Below, piece by piece: positions 8,236 through 17,625 of a stretch of 64,000 nt of DNA. Within the stretch, counting starts at the first letter, position 1; the number at the start of each line of letters is the position of its first letter. Source of the DNA: Roseomonas sp. KE0001 (GTDB taxonomy: Bacteria; Pseudomonadota; Alphaproteobacteria; Acetobacterales; Acetobacteraceae); the NCBI RefSeq assembly GCF_016107285.1, contig NZ_RCVQ01000007.1, positions 62,001-126,000 of the forward strand, in the 5' to 3' direction. The notes beneath the pieces are model-generated. The model saw only the letters and a program-made list of their open reading frames with translations. It made no database searches and was not told the origin of the DNA. A program made the translations under genes and the position numbers.

Positions 8236-8268
8236 AAAGCGCCACCCCCCTTTTCAAGGGAGTGGCGC
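8236..8268 (-). terminator. Terminator-like hairpin downstream of rpmE
   Basis: An 11-bp stem with one mismatch (8239-8249 with 8258-8268) carries an 8-nt loop and is followed on the minus strand by TTTCC. It lies 35 bases after the rpmE stop and upstream of hsp20, so it can separate the two transcripts. Confidence 0.55.
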
Positions 8269-8303
8269 CCAGAGCCTGGCTCTTTCGCGCGGGAGGCGGC
8301 GGC

Positions 8304-8534
8304 TCAGGCCTTCTTGCGCGCGCCGATGCCGGCGAACTTCTTGTTGAACTTGGCGATCTGGCCACCGGTGTCAATGATGCGCTGCTGGCCGGTCCAGGCG
8401 GGGTGCGACTTCGGGTCGATATCCAGCCGCAGGGTGTCACCTTCCTTGCCCATGCAGGACTTGGTCTTGTAGGTGGTCCCATCGGTCATGATGATGGTGA
8501 TCTCGTGGTAGTCCGGATGGATATCGGGCTTCAT
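8304..8534 (-). CDS. rpmE: 50S ribosomal protein L31
   Basis: L31 is a small protein of the large ribosomal subunit that contacts the 30S head. The 76 residues start [19 protein letters not shown]. They keep the family core [29 protein letters not shown] and end in a basic tail. The CxxC zinc pair of zinc-type L31 is absent, so this is the zinc-free alphaproteobacterial form. The ribosome site is weak. It appears to be transcribed alone, with a hairpin terminator downstream. Confidence 0.95.
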   Translation of the reverse strand: MKPDIHPDYHEITIIMTDGTTYKTKSCMGKEGDTLRLDIDPKSHPAWTGQQRIIDTGGQIAKFNKKFAGIGARKKA

Positions 8535-8731
8535 CGTGGAGGCTTTCTGTCTGGAGCAGCCGATGCCGACCGGCCGCGCGTGAAGGCGGGCTTGTAGCCA
8601 GAAGCGCGCGCCGAAGCAACAGAAGCGCCCTCGCCGGCGCCCGGATTGACCGCGCGCCGCCGATCCCCGACCCTCCCCCGCCTCGACGCCGGCATCGCGG
8701 CGGATTCCAGGGCGGAAGGGAAGGAAGCCTC

Positions 8732-9484
8732 ATGCGCCTCAAAGACAAGATCGCCCTCGTGACGGGCGCGGCCTCCGGCTTCGGCCAGGGCATCGCCGAA
8801 CGCTTCGGGCGCGAGGGCGCCCGGGTGGTCGTCGCCGACATGAACCGGGAGGGCGCCGAGGCGGTGGCCCGCTCGATCGGCCACGGCGCCATCGCCGTCG
8901 GCGGCGACGTCTCCAAGGGGCCGGACGTGCAGGCCATGGTGGACGCGGCGGCGAAGGCCTTCGGCGGCCTGGACATCGTCGTGAACAACGCCGGCACCAC
9001 GCACCGCAACGGCCCGATCCTCGACGTGGACGAGGCGACCTTCGACAAGGTCTATGCCGTCAACGTCAAGTCGATCTTCTGGATGACCAAGGCGGCGGTG
9101 CCGCTGCTGCGCCAGCAGGGGCGCGGCGGCTCGATCATCAACATCTCCTCGACCGCCGGCATCCGGCCGCGGCCCGGCCTTGTCTGGTACAACGGCACCA
9201 AGGGCGCGGTGAACACCATCACCCAGGCGATGGCGCAGGAGCTGGCGAAGGACAACATCCGCGTCAACGCCATCTGCCCGGTGATGGGCGCGACCGCCCT
9301 GCTGACGGACTTCATGGGCGTCGAGGACACGCCCGAGAACCGCGCCCGCTTCGTCGGCACCATTCCGCTCGGCCGCATGTCCACGCCGCACGACATCGCC
9401 AATGCCTGCGTCTGGCTGGGCGAGGAGCAGTCGAGCTTCATCACCGGCGTGCTGCTGCCGGTGGATGGCGGCCGCACCGCCTAG
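8732..9484 (+). CDS. SDR-family oxidoreductase (FabG-like)
   Basis: This is a short-chain dehydrogenase/reductase of 250 residues, NAD(P)-dependent and probably cytosolic. The cofactor motif TGAASGFGQG lies near residue 12 and NNAG follows. The catalytic serine is in INISSTAG and the YxxxK pair in WYNGTKGAV. The C-terminal WLGEEQSSFITGVLLPVDGG is the usual SDR ending. The ATG at 8732 follows AAGGAAG. It is 26 bases upstream of pdxY on the same strand, so the two may be co-transcribed. The substrate cannot be predicted; glucose, 3-oxoacyl and other SDR specificities look alike at this level. Confidence 0.92.
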   Translation: MRLKDKIALVTGAASGFGQGIAERFGREGARVVVADMNREGAEAVARSIGHGAIAVGGDVSKGPDVQAMVDAAAKAFGGLDIVVNNAGTTHRNGPILDVDEATFDKVYAVNVKSIFWMTKAAVPLLRQQGRGGSIINISSTAGIRPRPGLVWYNGTKGAVNTITQAMAQELAKDNIRVNAICPVMGATALLTDFMGVEDTPENRARFVGTIPLGRMSTPHDIANACVWLGEEQSSFITGVLLPVDGGRTA

Positions 9485-9510
9485 AGCAACCACCCGCCGC
9501 CGGAGGCCGC

Positions 9511-10371
9511 ATGAACATCCTCTCCATCCAGTCCTGGGTCGCCTATGGCCATGTCGGCAATGCCTCGGCGGTGTTTCCGCTGCAGCGGCTGGGGGCCGAG
9601 GTCTGGGCGGTGAACACGGTGCAGTTCTCGAACCACACCGGCTACGGTTCCTGGCGCGGCCAGGTCTTCGGCGCCGATCTGGTGCGGGATCTGGTGCAGG
9701 GCATCGAGGACCGCGGCGCCCTGCCCGGCTGTGACGCGGTGCTCTCCGGCTATATGGGCGACGCGGCCATCGGCGAGGCCATCCTGGACGCCGCCGCGCG
9801 GGTGAAGGCGGCCCATCCCGGCGCCGTCTATTGCTGCGACCCGGTGATCGGCGATGTCGGACGCGGCGTCTTCGTCCGCCCCGGCATCCCGGACTTCATG
9901 CGCGACCGCGCCCTGCCCGCCGCCGACCTGCTGACGCCCAACCAGTTCGAGCTGGAATGGCTGACCGGCCGCAAGGTCACGACCCTGGCCGAGGCCAAGG
10001 CCGCGGCGGCGGCGCTGCAGGCCCGGATGGCGCCGGGCGGGCCGCGCAGCATCCTCGTCACCTCGCTGCAGGTGGCCGAGACGCCGGAGGATCAGATCGA
10101 GATGCTGGCCGCCGAGGGGGGCGCCTTCCACCGCATCCGCACGCCGATGCTGCCGCTCTCGGTGAACGGCGCCGGAGATGCCATCGCGGCGCTCTACCTG
10201 TTCCACCGGCTGCGCTCGGGCCAGGCCGAGGCGGCCCTCGGCGCCGCGGCCTCGTCGATCTACGGCCTGCTGCGCCGCACCGCCGAGGCCGCCTCGCGCG
10301 AGATCCTCACCGTGGCGGCGCAGGAGGAGTTCGTGGCGCCCAGCCGCGTCTTCCGCCCCGAGCCCTGCTGA
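9511..10371 (+). CDS. pdxY: Pyridoxal kinase
   Basis: PdxY phosphorylates pyridoxal to pyridoxal 5'-phosphate in the B6 salvage pathway. The 286 residues begin MNILSIQSWVAYGHVGNASA, which is the characteristic ribokinase-fold substrate loop of PdxY/PdxK. The protein also has QFSNHTGY, the CDPVIGDVGRGVFV segment, LTPNQFELEWLTG and the catalytic-base motif VNGAGDAIAALYL. The length and the spacing of these motifs are those of PdxY rather than of hydroxymethylpyrimidine kinase. It lies 26 bases downstream of the SDR gene and converges on the family-5 binding protein with a 12-bp gap. Confidence 0.94.
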   Translation: MNILSIQSWVAYGHVGNASAVFPLQRLGAEVWAVNTVQFSNHTGYGSWRGQVFGADLVRDLVQGIEDRGALPGCDAVLSGYMGDAAIGEAILDAAARVKAAHPGAVYCCDPVIGDVGRGVFVRPGIPDFMRDRALPAADLLTPNQFELEWLTGRKVTTLAEAKAAAAALQARMAPGGPRSILVTSLQVAETPEDQIEMLAAEGGAFHRIRTPMLPLSVNGAGDAIAALYLFHRLRSGQAEAALGAAASSIYGLLRRTAEAASREILTVAAQEEFVAPSRVFRPEPC

Positions 10372-10383
10372 GCCGCCCTCGCG

Positions 10384-11970
10384 TCAGGCGCGGCGCACGT
10401 TCAGCGGCAGCGCCATGCCGCGCCGGTGCCCGGTGAGGGTGCTGCGCCAGGCGCTGTCGATCAGGTACTGCCCGAGCGGATAGAAGGGCACATCCTCGAA
10501 GAAGCGCGCCTGGATGTCGCGCGCGATCTCCTGCTGCGCCGACAGGTCGGGCGCATCGAACCAGGCATCGCGCAGCTCCTCGAGCCGCGGGCTGGTGGGC
10601 CAGCCGAACCAGGCCTTCTCCCCATTGGCGCGCAGCAGCGGATGGCCGCCGGGATTGGCCAGGTCGATGCCGCCGAACAATACGATCAGCGCGCTCCAGC
10701 CGCCCTGCGCGGGCGGATTGCGGTTGGAGCGGCGCTGCAGCAGCGTGCCCCAGTCGGAGGTGGCGCTCTCCACCGACATGCCCACCTTCTCCAGCATATC
10801 GGTGGCGACGGCGGTCAGGTTGTTGTTGTTCACCACATCCGTCGGATGCAGCATCACCACCTTCTCGCCACGGTAGCCTGCGGCCTTCACCGCCCGGCGC
10901 GCCGCCTCGCTGTCGCGCGGGCCGGTCAGCGCCGCCATGCCGGCCGTGGAGGCCATCGGGCTGCCTTCGGGGAAGCAGCCGATCTCGTCACGCCAGAGAT
11001 CGCGGTTGTCGCCCATGATGGCGGTCATGAAATCGGCCTGCCGGATCGCCGGCCACAGCGCGCGGCGCAGCGCCGGGTCGTTGAAGGGCGGGTGCAGGTG
11101 ATTCGGGCGGAGCATGGCCACGAGGCCGCCGACATCCAGCCGCTCGACAACCAGGCCGCGATCGCCCCGCAGCAGCGGCCGCAGATCGGGCGCGACCTGC
11201 TCCCACCAGTCCACCTCCCCCGCCTGCAGGGCGGCGGCGGCCGTCGCGGGGTCAGGGATGTTGCGCCATTCCAGCCGCTCGAAATGCGCCAGCTTGGGGC
11301 CGGCGGTCAGGCTCACCGCGCCCGAGGCGGGGCTGTAGCCGTCGAACTTCCGGTAGACCACGTGGCTGCCCGAAACGCGCTCCTCCGCCACGAACCGATA
11401 CGGGCCGGAGCCGACCACCTCGGTCAGGGCCCGGCCGGGATCCTGGCTCGCGAAGCGCTCCGGATAGATGAAGCAGGGGTAGGAGGAGACCTTGGCCAGG
11501 GCGTCCAGCATCGGGCCGAAGGGCCGGTTCAGCCGGATCTCGAAGCGGCGATCGTCCAGCGCGCGGATCTCGTCCAGGCGCTGCGCCAGCGTCTGGCCGT
11601 GGGTGTCGCGCAGCATCCAGCGGCGGATCGAGGCCACGGCATCGCGCGCCAGGACCTTCTCGCCGTCATGGAAGGTCGGGCCAACGCGCAGGGTGAAGGT
11701 CCAGCGCCGCCCGTCATTCTCGACCACATGCCCGGCCGCCAGTTGCGGCTGCGGGCGGAAGTCGAGATCCAGGCCGTACAGCGTGTCCCAGCACAGATGG
11801 CCGTGGTTGCGCGTCGGGTAGGCGGTCGTGTTCAGCGGATCGAGGATGCTGAGATCGGCCTGCGGGATGAAGCGCAGCACATGCGCCCCCTGCCCCTGCG
11901 CCAGGGACGGCCTGGCCAGGGCGGCGGCGCCTAGCCCCGCCGCACTGGTCAAGAAGCTCCGTCGCTGCAT
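10384..11970 (-). CDS. ABC transporter substrate-binding protein, family 5 (peptide/nickel type)
   Basis: This periplasmic binding protein is of the DppA/OppA class. The start at complement 11970 gives 528 residues beginning MQRRSFLTSAAGLGAAALARPSLAQ, a twin-arginine-type signal (RRSFLT) ending in ALAQ. The family-5 signature is spread over SILDPLNTTAYPTRNHGHLCWDTLYGLD, FTLRVGPTFHDGEKVLARDAV and VGSGPYRFV, and the C-terminal region ends in FYPLGQYLIDSAWR. A start 4 codons upstream is also open. The permease and ATPase partners are not adjacent. Ligand specificity is unknown; dipeptides, opines or glutathione are all possible for the family. Confidence 0.92.
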   Translation of the reverse strand: MQRRSFLTSAAGLGAAALARPSLAQGQGAHVLRFIPQADLSILDPLNTTAYPTRNHGHLCWDTLYGLDLDFRPQPQLAAGHVVENDGRRWTFTLRVGPTFHDGEKVLARDAVASIRRWMLRDTHGQTLAQRLDEIRALDDRRFEIRLNRPFGPMLDALAKVSSYPCFIYPERFASQDPGRALTEVVGSGPYRFVAEERVSGSHVVYRKFDGYSPASGAVSLTAGPKLAHFERLEWRNIPDPATAAAALQAGEVDWWEQVAPDLRPLLRGDRGLVVERLDVGGLVAMLRPNHLHPPFNDPALRRALWPAIRQADFMTAIMGDNRDLWRDEIGCFPEGSPMASTAGMAALTGPRDSEAARRAVKAAGYRGEKVVMLHPTDVVNNNNLTAVATDMLEKVGMSVESATSDWGTLLQRRSNRNPPAQGGWSALIVLFGGIDLANPGGHPLLRANGEKAWFGWPTSPRLEELRDAWFDAPDLSAQQEIARDIQARFFEDVPFYPLGQYLIDSAWRSTLTGHRRGMALPLNVRRA

Positions 11971-12042
11971 AGATCCCTCCACCCTGTGACCTCATGGCAT
12001 TCTGCACATCAGGAGCGGAGAGGAAACGCCGGCCGGCCCGTC

Positions 12043-14007
12043 TCAGGCGGCGCGCAGCCGGCCCAGCAGCCCGTCCAGCTCCTGCCGCAGGCGCCCGCCC
12101 TGGGCGGCGAGGTCCTGGCTCAGCGCCGTCAGCCCCTCCGCCGCCTGCGTCGCCTCGCGCGTCGCCTGGCTGACCGCCGCCACTTCCTGGGTCACCCGGC
12201 CGGTGCCGGCGGCGGCCTCGCCGACATTGCGGGCGATCTCGCGCGTCGCCGCCCCCTGCTCCTCCACCGCCGCGGCGATGCTGCCGGCGATATGGTCCAC
12301 TTCCGTGATGACCCCGGCGATGCCGCCGATCGCCTCGGCCGCGTCGCGCGCCGCCTGCTGCATGGCGCCGATCTGCGCGCCGATCTCGTCGGTCGCCCGC
12401 GCGGTCTGCGCGGCCAGCGACTTCACCTCGCTCGCCACCACCGCGAAGCCCTTGCCGGCCTCGCCCGCCCGCGCCGCCTCGATCGTCGCGTTCAGCGCCA
12501 GCAGGTTGGTCTGCCCGGCGATGTCGCCGATCAGGCGCACCACCTCGCCGATGCGCTCGGAGCTGTTGGAGAGAAGCTGCACCGTGGCATCGGCAGCGCT
12601 GCTGCGCTCCAGCGCGCGGCGCGCCACCGCCGCGGCCTCGGCCACCTGGCGGGTGATCTCGGCGATGGCGGCGGAGAGCTGCTCGGCCGCCGCGGCGACG
12701 GTCTGCACATTGCCCTCCGCGTCCTCCGCTCCGCGCGCCGCGCCCAGGCCGCGCTGCCCGGCGGTGGCGATGCCGGCCGCCAGATCGTCGGCGCGCTGGC
12801 GCAGCAGCGCGGCACTCCGGGCCAGCTCGCCGCCGACGCCCCCGATCGCGTGCTCGACCTGCTCGGCCAGGGCCAGCGTGGCCTCGCGCCGCGCCTGCTC
12901 CGCCTCGGCCCGGGCGGCCGCTTGCGCGCGGCGCAGGGCCTCGGCCTCGGCGCTGCCCTGGCGCAGCACTTCCATGGCCTGGGCCACGGCACCGATCTCG
13001 TCCCGCCGCTCCTGGCCGGGTACGGTGATGTCGACGCGGCCGCCGGCGAGATCCCGCGCCGCGGCGGCCAGGGCCTGCAACGGCCGCGCCAGGCGCGCCG
13101 CCAGCAGCAGACCGGCGAGCAGCGCCATCAGCGCCGCGCCCAGCGTCGCCAGCAGGGCCTGCCGGTCGGCGCTCTCGGCCCGGGTCAGGCGGTCCTCGAT
13201 ATCGACGCCGATCTCGACCAGCCCCAGCACCTGACCGTCGATGCCGAGCAGCGGCTCGGCGGCGGCCTGGAAGCGCCGTCCGCGATACTGCGCCGCGCCA
13301 CCCTGGGATCCTGAGAAGGCCGCCTCCAGCTCGGCCGGGCTCAGCAGCGGCTGACCGCCGGTGGTCGAGCCGATCGACGCCAGGGACTGGCCGTCGCGGC
13401 GATAGAAGGTCAGTTCCGCCTGCCCCGCCTCACCCGCGCGGCGCGCCAGCCCCTCGCCGATGGCCAGGCCCAGATCGACCACCGCCGCCACCCGGCCGTC
13501 CCGCATCACGGGCGCGCCGGCGAAGACGCTGATATTGTCCCGGCCCGGCTCCAGCCCGACCACCGACCTGCCCTGGCGATAAGCCTCGCGCACCACGGTC
13601 CGGCGGTCGACATAGCGGTCGCCATGCGCCGCCGGGTCGTGCGCGCGCAGCAGCACCACGCCCGGCGCCTGTGACACCGTCAGGATGATGCGGCCCAGGC
13701 TCTGCGCCAGCGCCTTGTGGACCGGGGCGAGCTGCGCCAGCAGCGCCGCGCGGTCGCCGTCCAGGATGGCGGAGGCGACCGCCGGGCTGCGCGCCAGGCT
13801 CTCGGCCAGGGCGGCGGCGAGGCGCTTCTCCTCCTCCAGCGCGTTGCGCACGGCGGCGGCCTGGCGCGCCACGGAGGTTTCCAGCTCGGCACGGGCCTCG
13901 CCCGCCCGTTGCACGGCATTCAGCCCGAACAGCAGGGCCGAGGCCCCGAGGCTCGCCGCCATGATGGCGCCCGCGATTCTGATCCGCACCGAGTTGAAGT
14001 TGGGCAT
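12043..14007 (-). CDS. Methyl-accepting chemotaxis protein with periplasmic Cache-type sensor
   Basis: This is a transmembrane chemoreceptor that controls CheA. The 654 residues comprise TM1 (about 10-30), a roughly 250-residue periplasmic region with a Cache-like pattern ([39 protein letters not shown]), TM2 (284-304), a HAMP domain (305-357) and a C-terminal signalling domain. The hairpin tip sequence [20 protein letters not shown] is diagnostic of MCPs. The C-terminus lacks an NWETF-like CheR-binding pentapeptide. No che genes are nearby, so it is an orphan receptor. The ligand is unknown; the double-Cache 3-like pattern is often seen in amine or carboxylate receptors. Confidence 0.93.
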   Translation of the reverse strand: MPNFNSVRIRIAGAIMAASLGASALLFGLNAVQRAGEARAELETSVARQAAAVRNALEEEKRLAAALAESLARSPAVASAILDGDRAALLAQLAPVHKALAQSLGRIILTVSQAPGVVLLRAHDPAAHGDRYVDRRTVVREAYRQGRSVVGLEPGRDNISVFAGAPVMRDGRVAAVVDLGLAIGEGLARRAGEAGQAELTFYRRDGQSLASIGSTTGGQPLLSPAELEAAFSGSQGGAAQYRGRRFQAAAEPLLGIDGQVLGLVEIGVDIEDRLTRAESADRQALLATLGAALMALLAGLLLAARLARPLQALAAAARDLAGGRVDITVPGQERRDEIGAVAQAMEVLRQGSAEAEALRRAQAAARAEAEQARREATLALAEQVEHAIGGVGGELARSAALLRQRADDLAAGIATAGQRGLGAARGAEDAEGNVQTVAAAAEQLSAAIAEITRQVAEAAAVARRALERSSAADATVQLLSNSSERIGEVVRLIGDIAGQTNLLALNATIEAARAGEAGKGFAVVASEVKSLAAQTARATDEIGAQIGAMQQAARDAAEAIGGIAGVITEVDHIAGSIAAAVEEQGAATREIARNVGEAAAGTGRVTQEVAAVSQATREATQAAEGLTALSQDLAAQGGRLRQELDGLLGRLRAA

Positions 14008-14056
14008 CCTGGCTTTCCCGACCCGTTTTCCGAGCCGCCAGAGTGCCGTCGCCGCC

Positions 14057-14713
14057 TTAAGGGGAGGTTGACATGGCCCCCAGCGGCGACAGTCCGCCCG
14101 GCCGGCGGCCCCACCCGCCCTCGCGGTCCATCGCCGCCACCGCCTCCTCCAGGCGCCCTGTCGCGATCGCGGCCTCCGGCAGCGGGCCCGGCTCGGCCAG
14201 CCTTTGCCGCGTGCGTTCCGGACCGGCCGGAAAGAGCGTCTCGGGAAAGGCGCCGCCGCTCCCGCCGCCCGCCTCGATGGCGCGGGCGGCGGCGGCCAGG
14301 GCGCCGATGGCCTGGTCCGGCAGGGCGGTCTCGGACAGGCCGATGGCCTGCCGCACCTCGGCCACCGCGCCGCGCAACGCCATCACCATGCCGGGCGGAA
14401 AGTCGCTGTAGCGCGGATCGGTGGCGATGGCCTGGGCGAGGAATTCCAGCCGGGCGGCGGCCCTCGCCGTCTCGGCCGGGCGGCCGTTCAGGCCGGCGGC
14501 CTGGTCGGCGAAGTCCCGCGCCGCCAGCCGCACGGCGCTGCGGAAGGGGTCCTGCGCCGCGGGGACCAGATCGAGCGGCAGTTCGGTGCGCGGCGGCGGC
14601 GTGCGCAACTCGGCGCAGGCGGGCAGCAGCAGCGCGGCCAGCGCCAAGGGAAGACAGAGCGGAAGGCAGAGCGACAGGCGAAGGGGCGGCGGGACGGCGG
14701 CGAATCGGCGCAT
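14057..14713 (-). CDS. Hypothetical lipoprotein
   Basis: No family is recognised. The start (complement 14711-14713) gives 218 residues beginning [15 protein letters not shown], with a long leucine-rich signal ending in the lipobox LLLPACAE. Mature residues form a probably helical domain rich in Ala, Leu and Arg ([49 protein letters not shown]). It sits 49 bases downstream of nothing on its strand and follows the gamma carbonic anhydrase gene by 80 bases, so it may be read from that transcript. The lipobox supports an envelope location. The function is unknown. Confidence 0.65.
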   Translation of the reverse strand: MRRFAAVPPPLRLSLCLPLCLPLALAALLLPACAELRTPPPRTELPLDLVPAAQDPFRSAVRLAARDFADQAAGLNGRPAETARAAARLEFLAQAIATDPRYSDFPPGMVMALRGAVAEVRQAIGLSETALPDQAIGALAAAARAIEAGGGSGGAFPETLFPAGPERTRQRLAEPGPLPEAAIATGRLEEAVAAMDREGGWGRRPGGLSPLGAMSTSP

Positions 14714-14793
14714 GGCGGCGGCACTCCAGACAGGTCGGCGGGAGGATGCCGCAGGCCGGGCGGCGGCCAAAGCCACGCGCCGCCGCCGCCCGC

Positions 14794-15342
14794 TCAGCCG
14801 GCCGGATTGAGGATCAGCGCCGGCGTCAGCGAGGTGGTGTGGCGCTTGGCCAGCTCGACGTAATGCGCCGCGGTGCGGTCCCAGCGGGCGCGCTCCTCGG
14901 CGTCCATCACCCGCACCAGCCGCGCCGGAGCGCCGAGCCACAGCTCGTTGGGGCCGATGCGCTTGCCGGGCGCCAGCAGCCCGCCGGCGCCGAGCATGCC
15001 GCCCTCCTCGATCACCGCGCCGTCCAGGACGGTGGCGCCCATGCCGACGAAGGCGCGGTTCTTCAGCGTGCAGGCGTGGATAATGCAGGCATGGCCCACC
15101 GTCACGTCGTCGCCCAGGATGGCCTGCTGATCGCCGGCATTGACGTGGACGATGGTGCCGTCCTGGACGTTGGTGCGTGCCCCGATGCGGATGAAGTTCG
15201 TGTCGCCGCGCAGCACGCAGTGGTACCAGATGCTGGAATCGGCGCCGAGTTCGACATCGCCGATCACCGCTGCGCTGGGCGCCACGAAGGCGGTGGGATC
15301 GATGCTGGGCAGGCGGCCCTCGAAGGGAAAGAGCGGTGCCAT
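14794..15342 (-). CDS. Gamma-carbonic-anhydrase family protein (left-handed beta-helix)
   Basis: This is a trimeric hexapeptide-repeat protein of the YrdA/CaiE/gamma-CA class, which binds zinc between subunits and may hydrate CO2. The 182 residues begin MAPLFPFEGRLPSIDPTAFV. Hexapeptide turns run through VIGDVELGADSSIWYHCVLRGD. Histidine ligand candidates occur at TIVHVNAG and VTVGHACIIHACTL, spaced as in functional gamma-CAs. The tail is a C-terminal helix (AEERARWDRTAAHYVELAKRH). It lies 60 bases downstream of argC on the same strand. Whether it has real carbonic anhydrase activity cannot be told from sequence alone. Confidence 0.92.
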   Translation of the reverse strand: MAPLFPFEGRLPSIDPTAFVAPSAAVIGDVELGADSSIWYHCVLRGDTNFIRIGARTNVQDGTIVHVNAGDQQAILGDDVTVGHACIIHACTLKNRAFVGMGATVLDGAVIEEGGMLGAGGLLAPGKRIGPNELWLGAPARLVRVMDAEERARWDRTAAHYVELAKRHTTSLTPALILNPAG

Positions 15343-15402
15343 GGTCCTGTCGTCATCCTCCTGCTGCGGCGCGGCGGTCGTCGCCGCCGCGCATCCCTGG
15401 TT

Positions 15403-16407
15403 TCAGGCAGCTTGCGCCTTCCCGCTCCCGCTGGCCAGAGGGGGGGAGGACGGGACGGCACGGCTGGCGGCATCCTCCACCGGGATGCCGAGCATGAGGC
15501 CGATGTTCTGCACCGCGGCGCCCGAGGCGCCCTTGCCCAGATTGTCCAGCCGCGCCACCAGCACGGCCTGCCGCCGCCCGGCATTGCCGAAAACCCTGAG
15601 CTCCAGCCGGTTGGTGTCGTTCAGCGCCTCCGGCTCCAGCTTCCCGCTGCCCTCGGCCGGCACCACGGAGACATAGTCCGAACCCCGGTAATAGGCGGAG
15701 AGCACCGCCTCGAGCTCGGCCGGGGAAGGATGGCCCGGCAGGGTGTCGAGGTGCAACGGGATGGAGACCAGCATGCCCTGGCGGAAGTTGCCGACGCTGG
15801 GGACGAAGATCGGCCGCCGGGTCAGGCCGGAATACTGCTGCAGCTCCGGCAGATGCTTGTGCTCCAGGCCAAGGCCGTAGAGCTCGAACTTCGGCGCCGC
15901 CTGGTTCTCATAGGCCTCGATCATCGCCTTGCCGCCGCCGGAATAGCCGGAGACGGCATTGACCGTGATGGGGTGGTCGGCCGGGATCAGCCCGGCCGCG
16001 ACCAGCGGGCGCAGCAGCGCGATGCCGCCGGTCGGGTAGCAGCCCGGATTGGCCACGCGGGGCGCGGCGGCGATCAGCCCGGGCTGCTCCGGGGAGAGTT
16101 CGGGCACGCCATAGACCCAGTCGGGATCGACCCGATGGGCGGTGGAGGCATCGAGCAGCTTCGGCGCGGCCGCGCCCAGGCTGGCGGCCAGCGCGGCGGT
16201 CTCCTTCGCCGCCGCGTCGGGCAGGCAGAGCACCACCAGATCCACCTCGGCCAGCAGCGCCGCCTTGGCCGCGGGATCCTTGCGCTGCGCCGGGTCGATG
16301 GAGCGCAGCGCGATGCCGGAGATCCCTTCCAGCCGCTGGCGGATGCCAAGACCGGTGGTGCCGGCCTCGCCGTCGATGAAGATCGCGGGAATGGTGCCCT
16401 TGGCCAT
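15403..16407 (-). CDS. argC: N-acetyl-gamma-glutamyl-phosphate reductase, type 2
   Basis: ArgC reduces N-acetylglutamyl-5-phosphate to the semialdehyde in arginine biosynthesis, using NADPH. The 334 residues open with [17 protein letters not shown], the dinucleotide-binding turn, and contain the nucleophile Cys123 in [11 protein letters not shown], followed by [16 protein letters not shown]. The short length and the [11 protein letters not shown] start mark the type 2 subgroup found in alphaproteobacteria. It lies downstream of rpsI on the same strand, an order common in this class, separated by a hairpin that probably ends the ribosomal transcript. The identification is secure. Confidence 0.95.
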   Translation of the reverse strand: MAKGTIPAIFIDGEAGTTGLGIRQRLEGISGIALRSIDPAQRKDPAAKAALLAEVDLVVLCLPDAAAKETAALAASLGAAAPKLLDASTAHRVDPDWVYGVPELSPEQPGLIAAAPRVANPGCYPTGGIALLRPLVAAGLIPADHPITVNAVSGYSGGGKAMIEAYENQAAPKFELYGLGLEHKHLPELQQYSGLTRRPIFVPSVGNFRQGMLVSIPLHLDTLPGHPSPAELEAVLSAYYRGSDYVSVVPAEGSGKLEPEALNDTNRLELRVFGNAGRRQAVLVARLDNLGKGASGAAVQNIGLMLGIPVEDAASRAVPSSPPLASGSGKAQAA

Positions 16408-16450
16408 CTGGAGCCCTCCTTCGGGGATGATGAGGATAGCACGAAAGCAG

Positions 16451-16477
16451 AAAGGGCGGGCCCTTGCGGACCCGCCC
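16451..16477 (-). terminator. Terminator of the rplM-rpsI operon
   Basis: A 10-bp stem with one wobble pair (16454-16463 with 16468-16477) has a 4-nt loop and is followed on the minus strand by TTTCTGC. It lies 57 bases after the rpsI stop and before argC. Confidence 0.6.
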
Positions 16478-16533
16478 TCGCCGATGAAACAGTCCGTGTC
16501 CCGGACCGGCGCCGAACGCCGGTCCGCCCAGCG

Positions 16534-17037
16534 TCAGCGCTTGCTGAACTGGAAGGAACGTCGGGCCTTGGCCTTGCCGTACTTCTTGCGCTCGACGACG
16601 CGCGGATCGCGGGTCAGGAAGCCGGCCTTCTTGAGGATGGGGCGGAGCGCCGGCTCGAAGTTCGTCAGCGCCCGGCTGATGCCGTGGCGGACCGCGCCGG
16701 CCTGGCCGGAGAGGCCGCCGCCGGTGACGGTGCAGTAGACGTCGAACTGCTGGTAGCGGTCGGCCACCAGGAAGGGCTGGGTGATCAGCATCCGCAGCAC
16801 CGGGCGCGCGAAATACTTCGACGCCGCGCGGCCGTTGATCTCGATCGTGCCCTTGCCGGGCTTCACCCACACGCGGGCCACGGCATCCTTGCGGCGGCCG
16901 GTGGCGTAGGCGCGGCCGAACTGGTCCTTCTTCGGCTCGCGCGGGGCGGAGGCCTCGCCGGCGGCCGGGGTGCCGGCGACCAGGGTCTTCAGCTCGGCCA
17001 GCGAGGAGACGCTGTTGGAGGTCGTCTGTTCGCTCAT
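16534..17037 (-). CDS. rpsI: 30S ribosomal protein S9
   Basis: S9 sits in the 30S head, and its C-terminal tail reaches the P-site tRNA. The 167 residues have a variable 40-residue N-terminal extension, then the family core ([38 protein letters not shown]) and the invariant ending FQFSKR. The start is 4 bases after the rplM stop, so the two are translated as an operon. Length and ending are both as expected for alphaproteobacteria. Confidence 0.97.
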   Translation of the reverse strand: MSEQTTSNSVSSLAELKTLVAGTPAAGEASAPREPKKDQFGRAYATGRRKDAVARVWVKPGKGTIEINGRAASKYFARPVLRMLITQPFLVADRYQQFDVYCTVTGGGLSGQAGAVRHGISRALTNFEPALRPILKKAGFLTRDPRVVERKKYGKAKARRSFQFSKR

Positions 17038-17041
17038 GATC

Positions 17042-17512
17042 TCAGGCCACCGTGTTCTTGCGGTTCAGGGCGGCGACGTCCAGCGCCTCGGGCTGGGCGC
17101 CGGCATGCGGATGCTCGGGCCCGGCATAGACGTGCAGGTTCTTCATCTGCCGGCGGCCGAGCGGGCCACGGGTGATCATCCGCTCCACGGCCTTCTCGAT
17201 GACACGCTCCGGGAAGCGGCTCTCGAGGCGCTCCCGCAGGGTGCGCTCCTTGATGCCGCCCGGATAGCCGGTGTGCCAGTAGAAGACCGACTGCTCGGCC
17301 TTGTTGCCGGTGACCTTCACCTTCTCGGCGTTGACGATCACGACATGGTCGCCGCAGTCGACATGCGGCGTGAACTGCGGCTTGTGCTTGCCGCGGAGGC
17401 GATTGGCGACCAGGGCGGCGAGGCGGCCGAGCACGAGGCCCTCCGCGTCGATCAGCACCCAGTTCTTCTTCACCTCCGCCGGCTTCAGCGAGCGGGTCTG
17501 CGTTTGCAGCAC
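17042..17512 (-). CDS. rplM: 50S ribosomal protein L13
   Basis: L13 is an early-assembling protein of the large subunit. The family core is unmistakable: [53 protein letters not shown], and [16 protein letters not shown] near the end. I chose the GTG at complement 17510-17512 (protein [18 protein letters not shown], 156 residues) because AGGATAG lies 8 bases upstream and no ATG is suitable. The reading frame stays open for 38 codons further, but that stretch covers the promoter. It is the first gene of rplM-rpsI. Confidence 0.95.
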   Translation of the reverse strand: MLQTQTRSLKPAEVKKNWVLIDAEGLVLGRLAALVANRLRGKHKPQFTPHVDCGDHVVIVNAEKVKVTGNKAEQSVFYWHTGYPGGIKERTLRERLESRFPERVIEKAVERMITRGPLGRRQMKNLHVYAGPEHPHAGAQPEALDVAALNRKNTVA

Positions 17513-17554
17513 GGTCTCTATCCTGAACAATGGCGGTCTGGAAATCGGTGGCGG

Positions 17555-17583
17555 CTTATCGCCGCAGAACCCGCGCAGGTCAA
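17555..17583 (-). promoter_or_regulatory. Sigma-70-like promoter of rplM-rpsI
   Basis: On the minus strand a -35 TTGACC (complement 17578-17583) is spaced 17 bases from a -10 GATAAG (complement 17555-17560). The -10 is 42 bases upstream of the GTG start. Both hexamers and the spacing fit the housekeeping consensus. It is overlapped at its upstream side by a hairpin (17582-17605). Confidence 0.6.
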
Positions 17584-17606
17584 GGGAAAAGCCGGGTTTT
17601 CCTTTG

Positions 17607-17624
17607 GTGGTATCAAGATACCAC
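17607..17624. promoter_or_regulatory. 18-bp perfect palindrome upstream of rplM
   Basis: GTGGTATC-AA-GATACCAC is a perfect inverted repeat with 8-bp arms and 2-bp centre. It lies 24 bp upstream of the rplM -35 box and one base after the stop codon of the extensin-like gene. The short centre argues for a dimeric regulator site rather than a terminator. Confidence 0.45.
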
Positions 17625-17625
17625 A

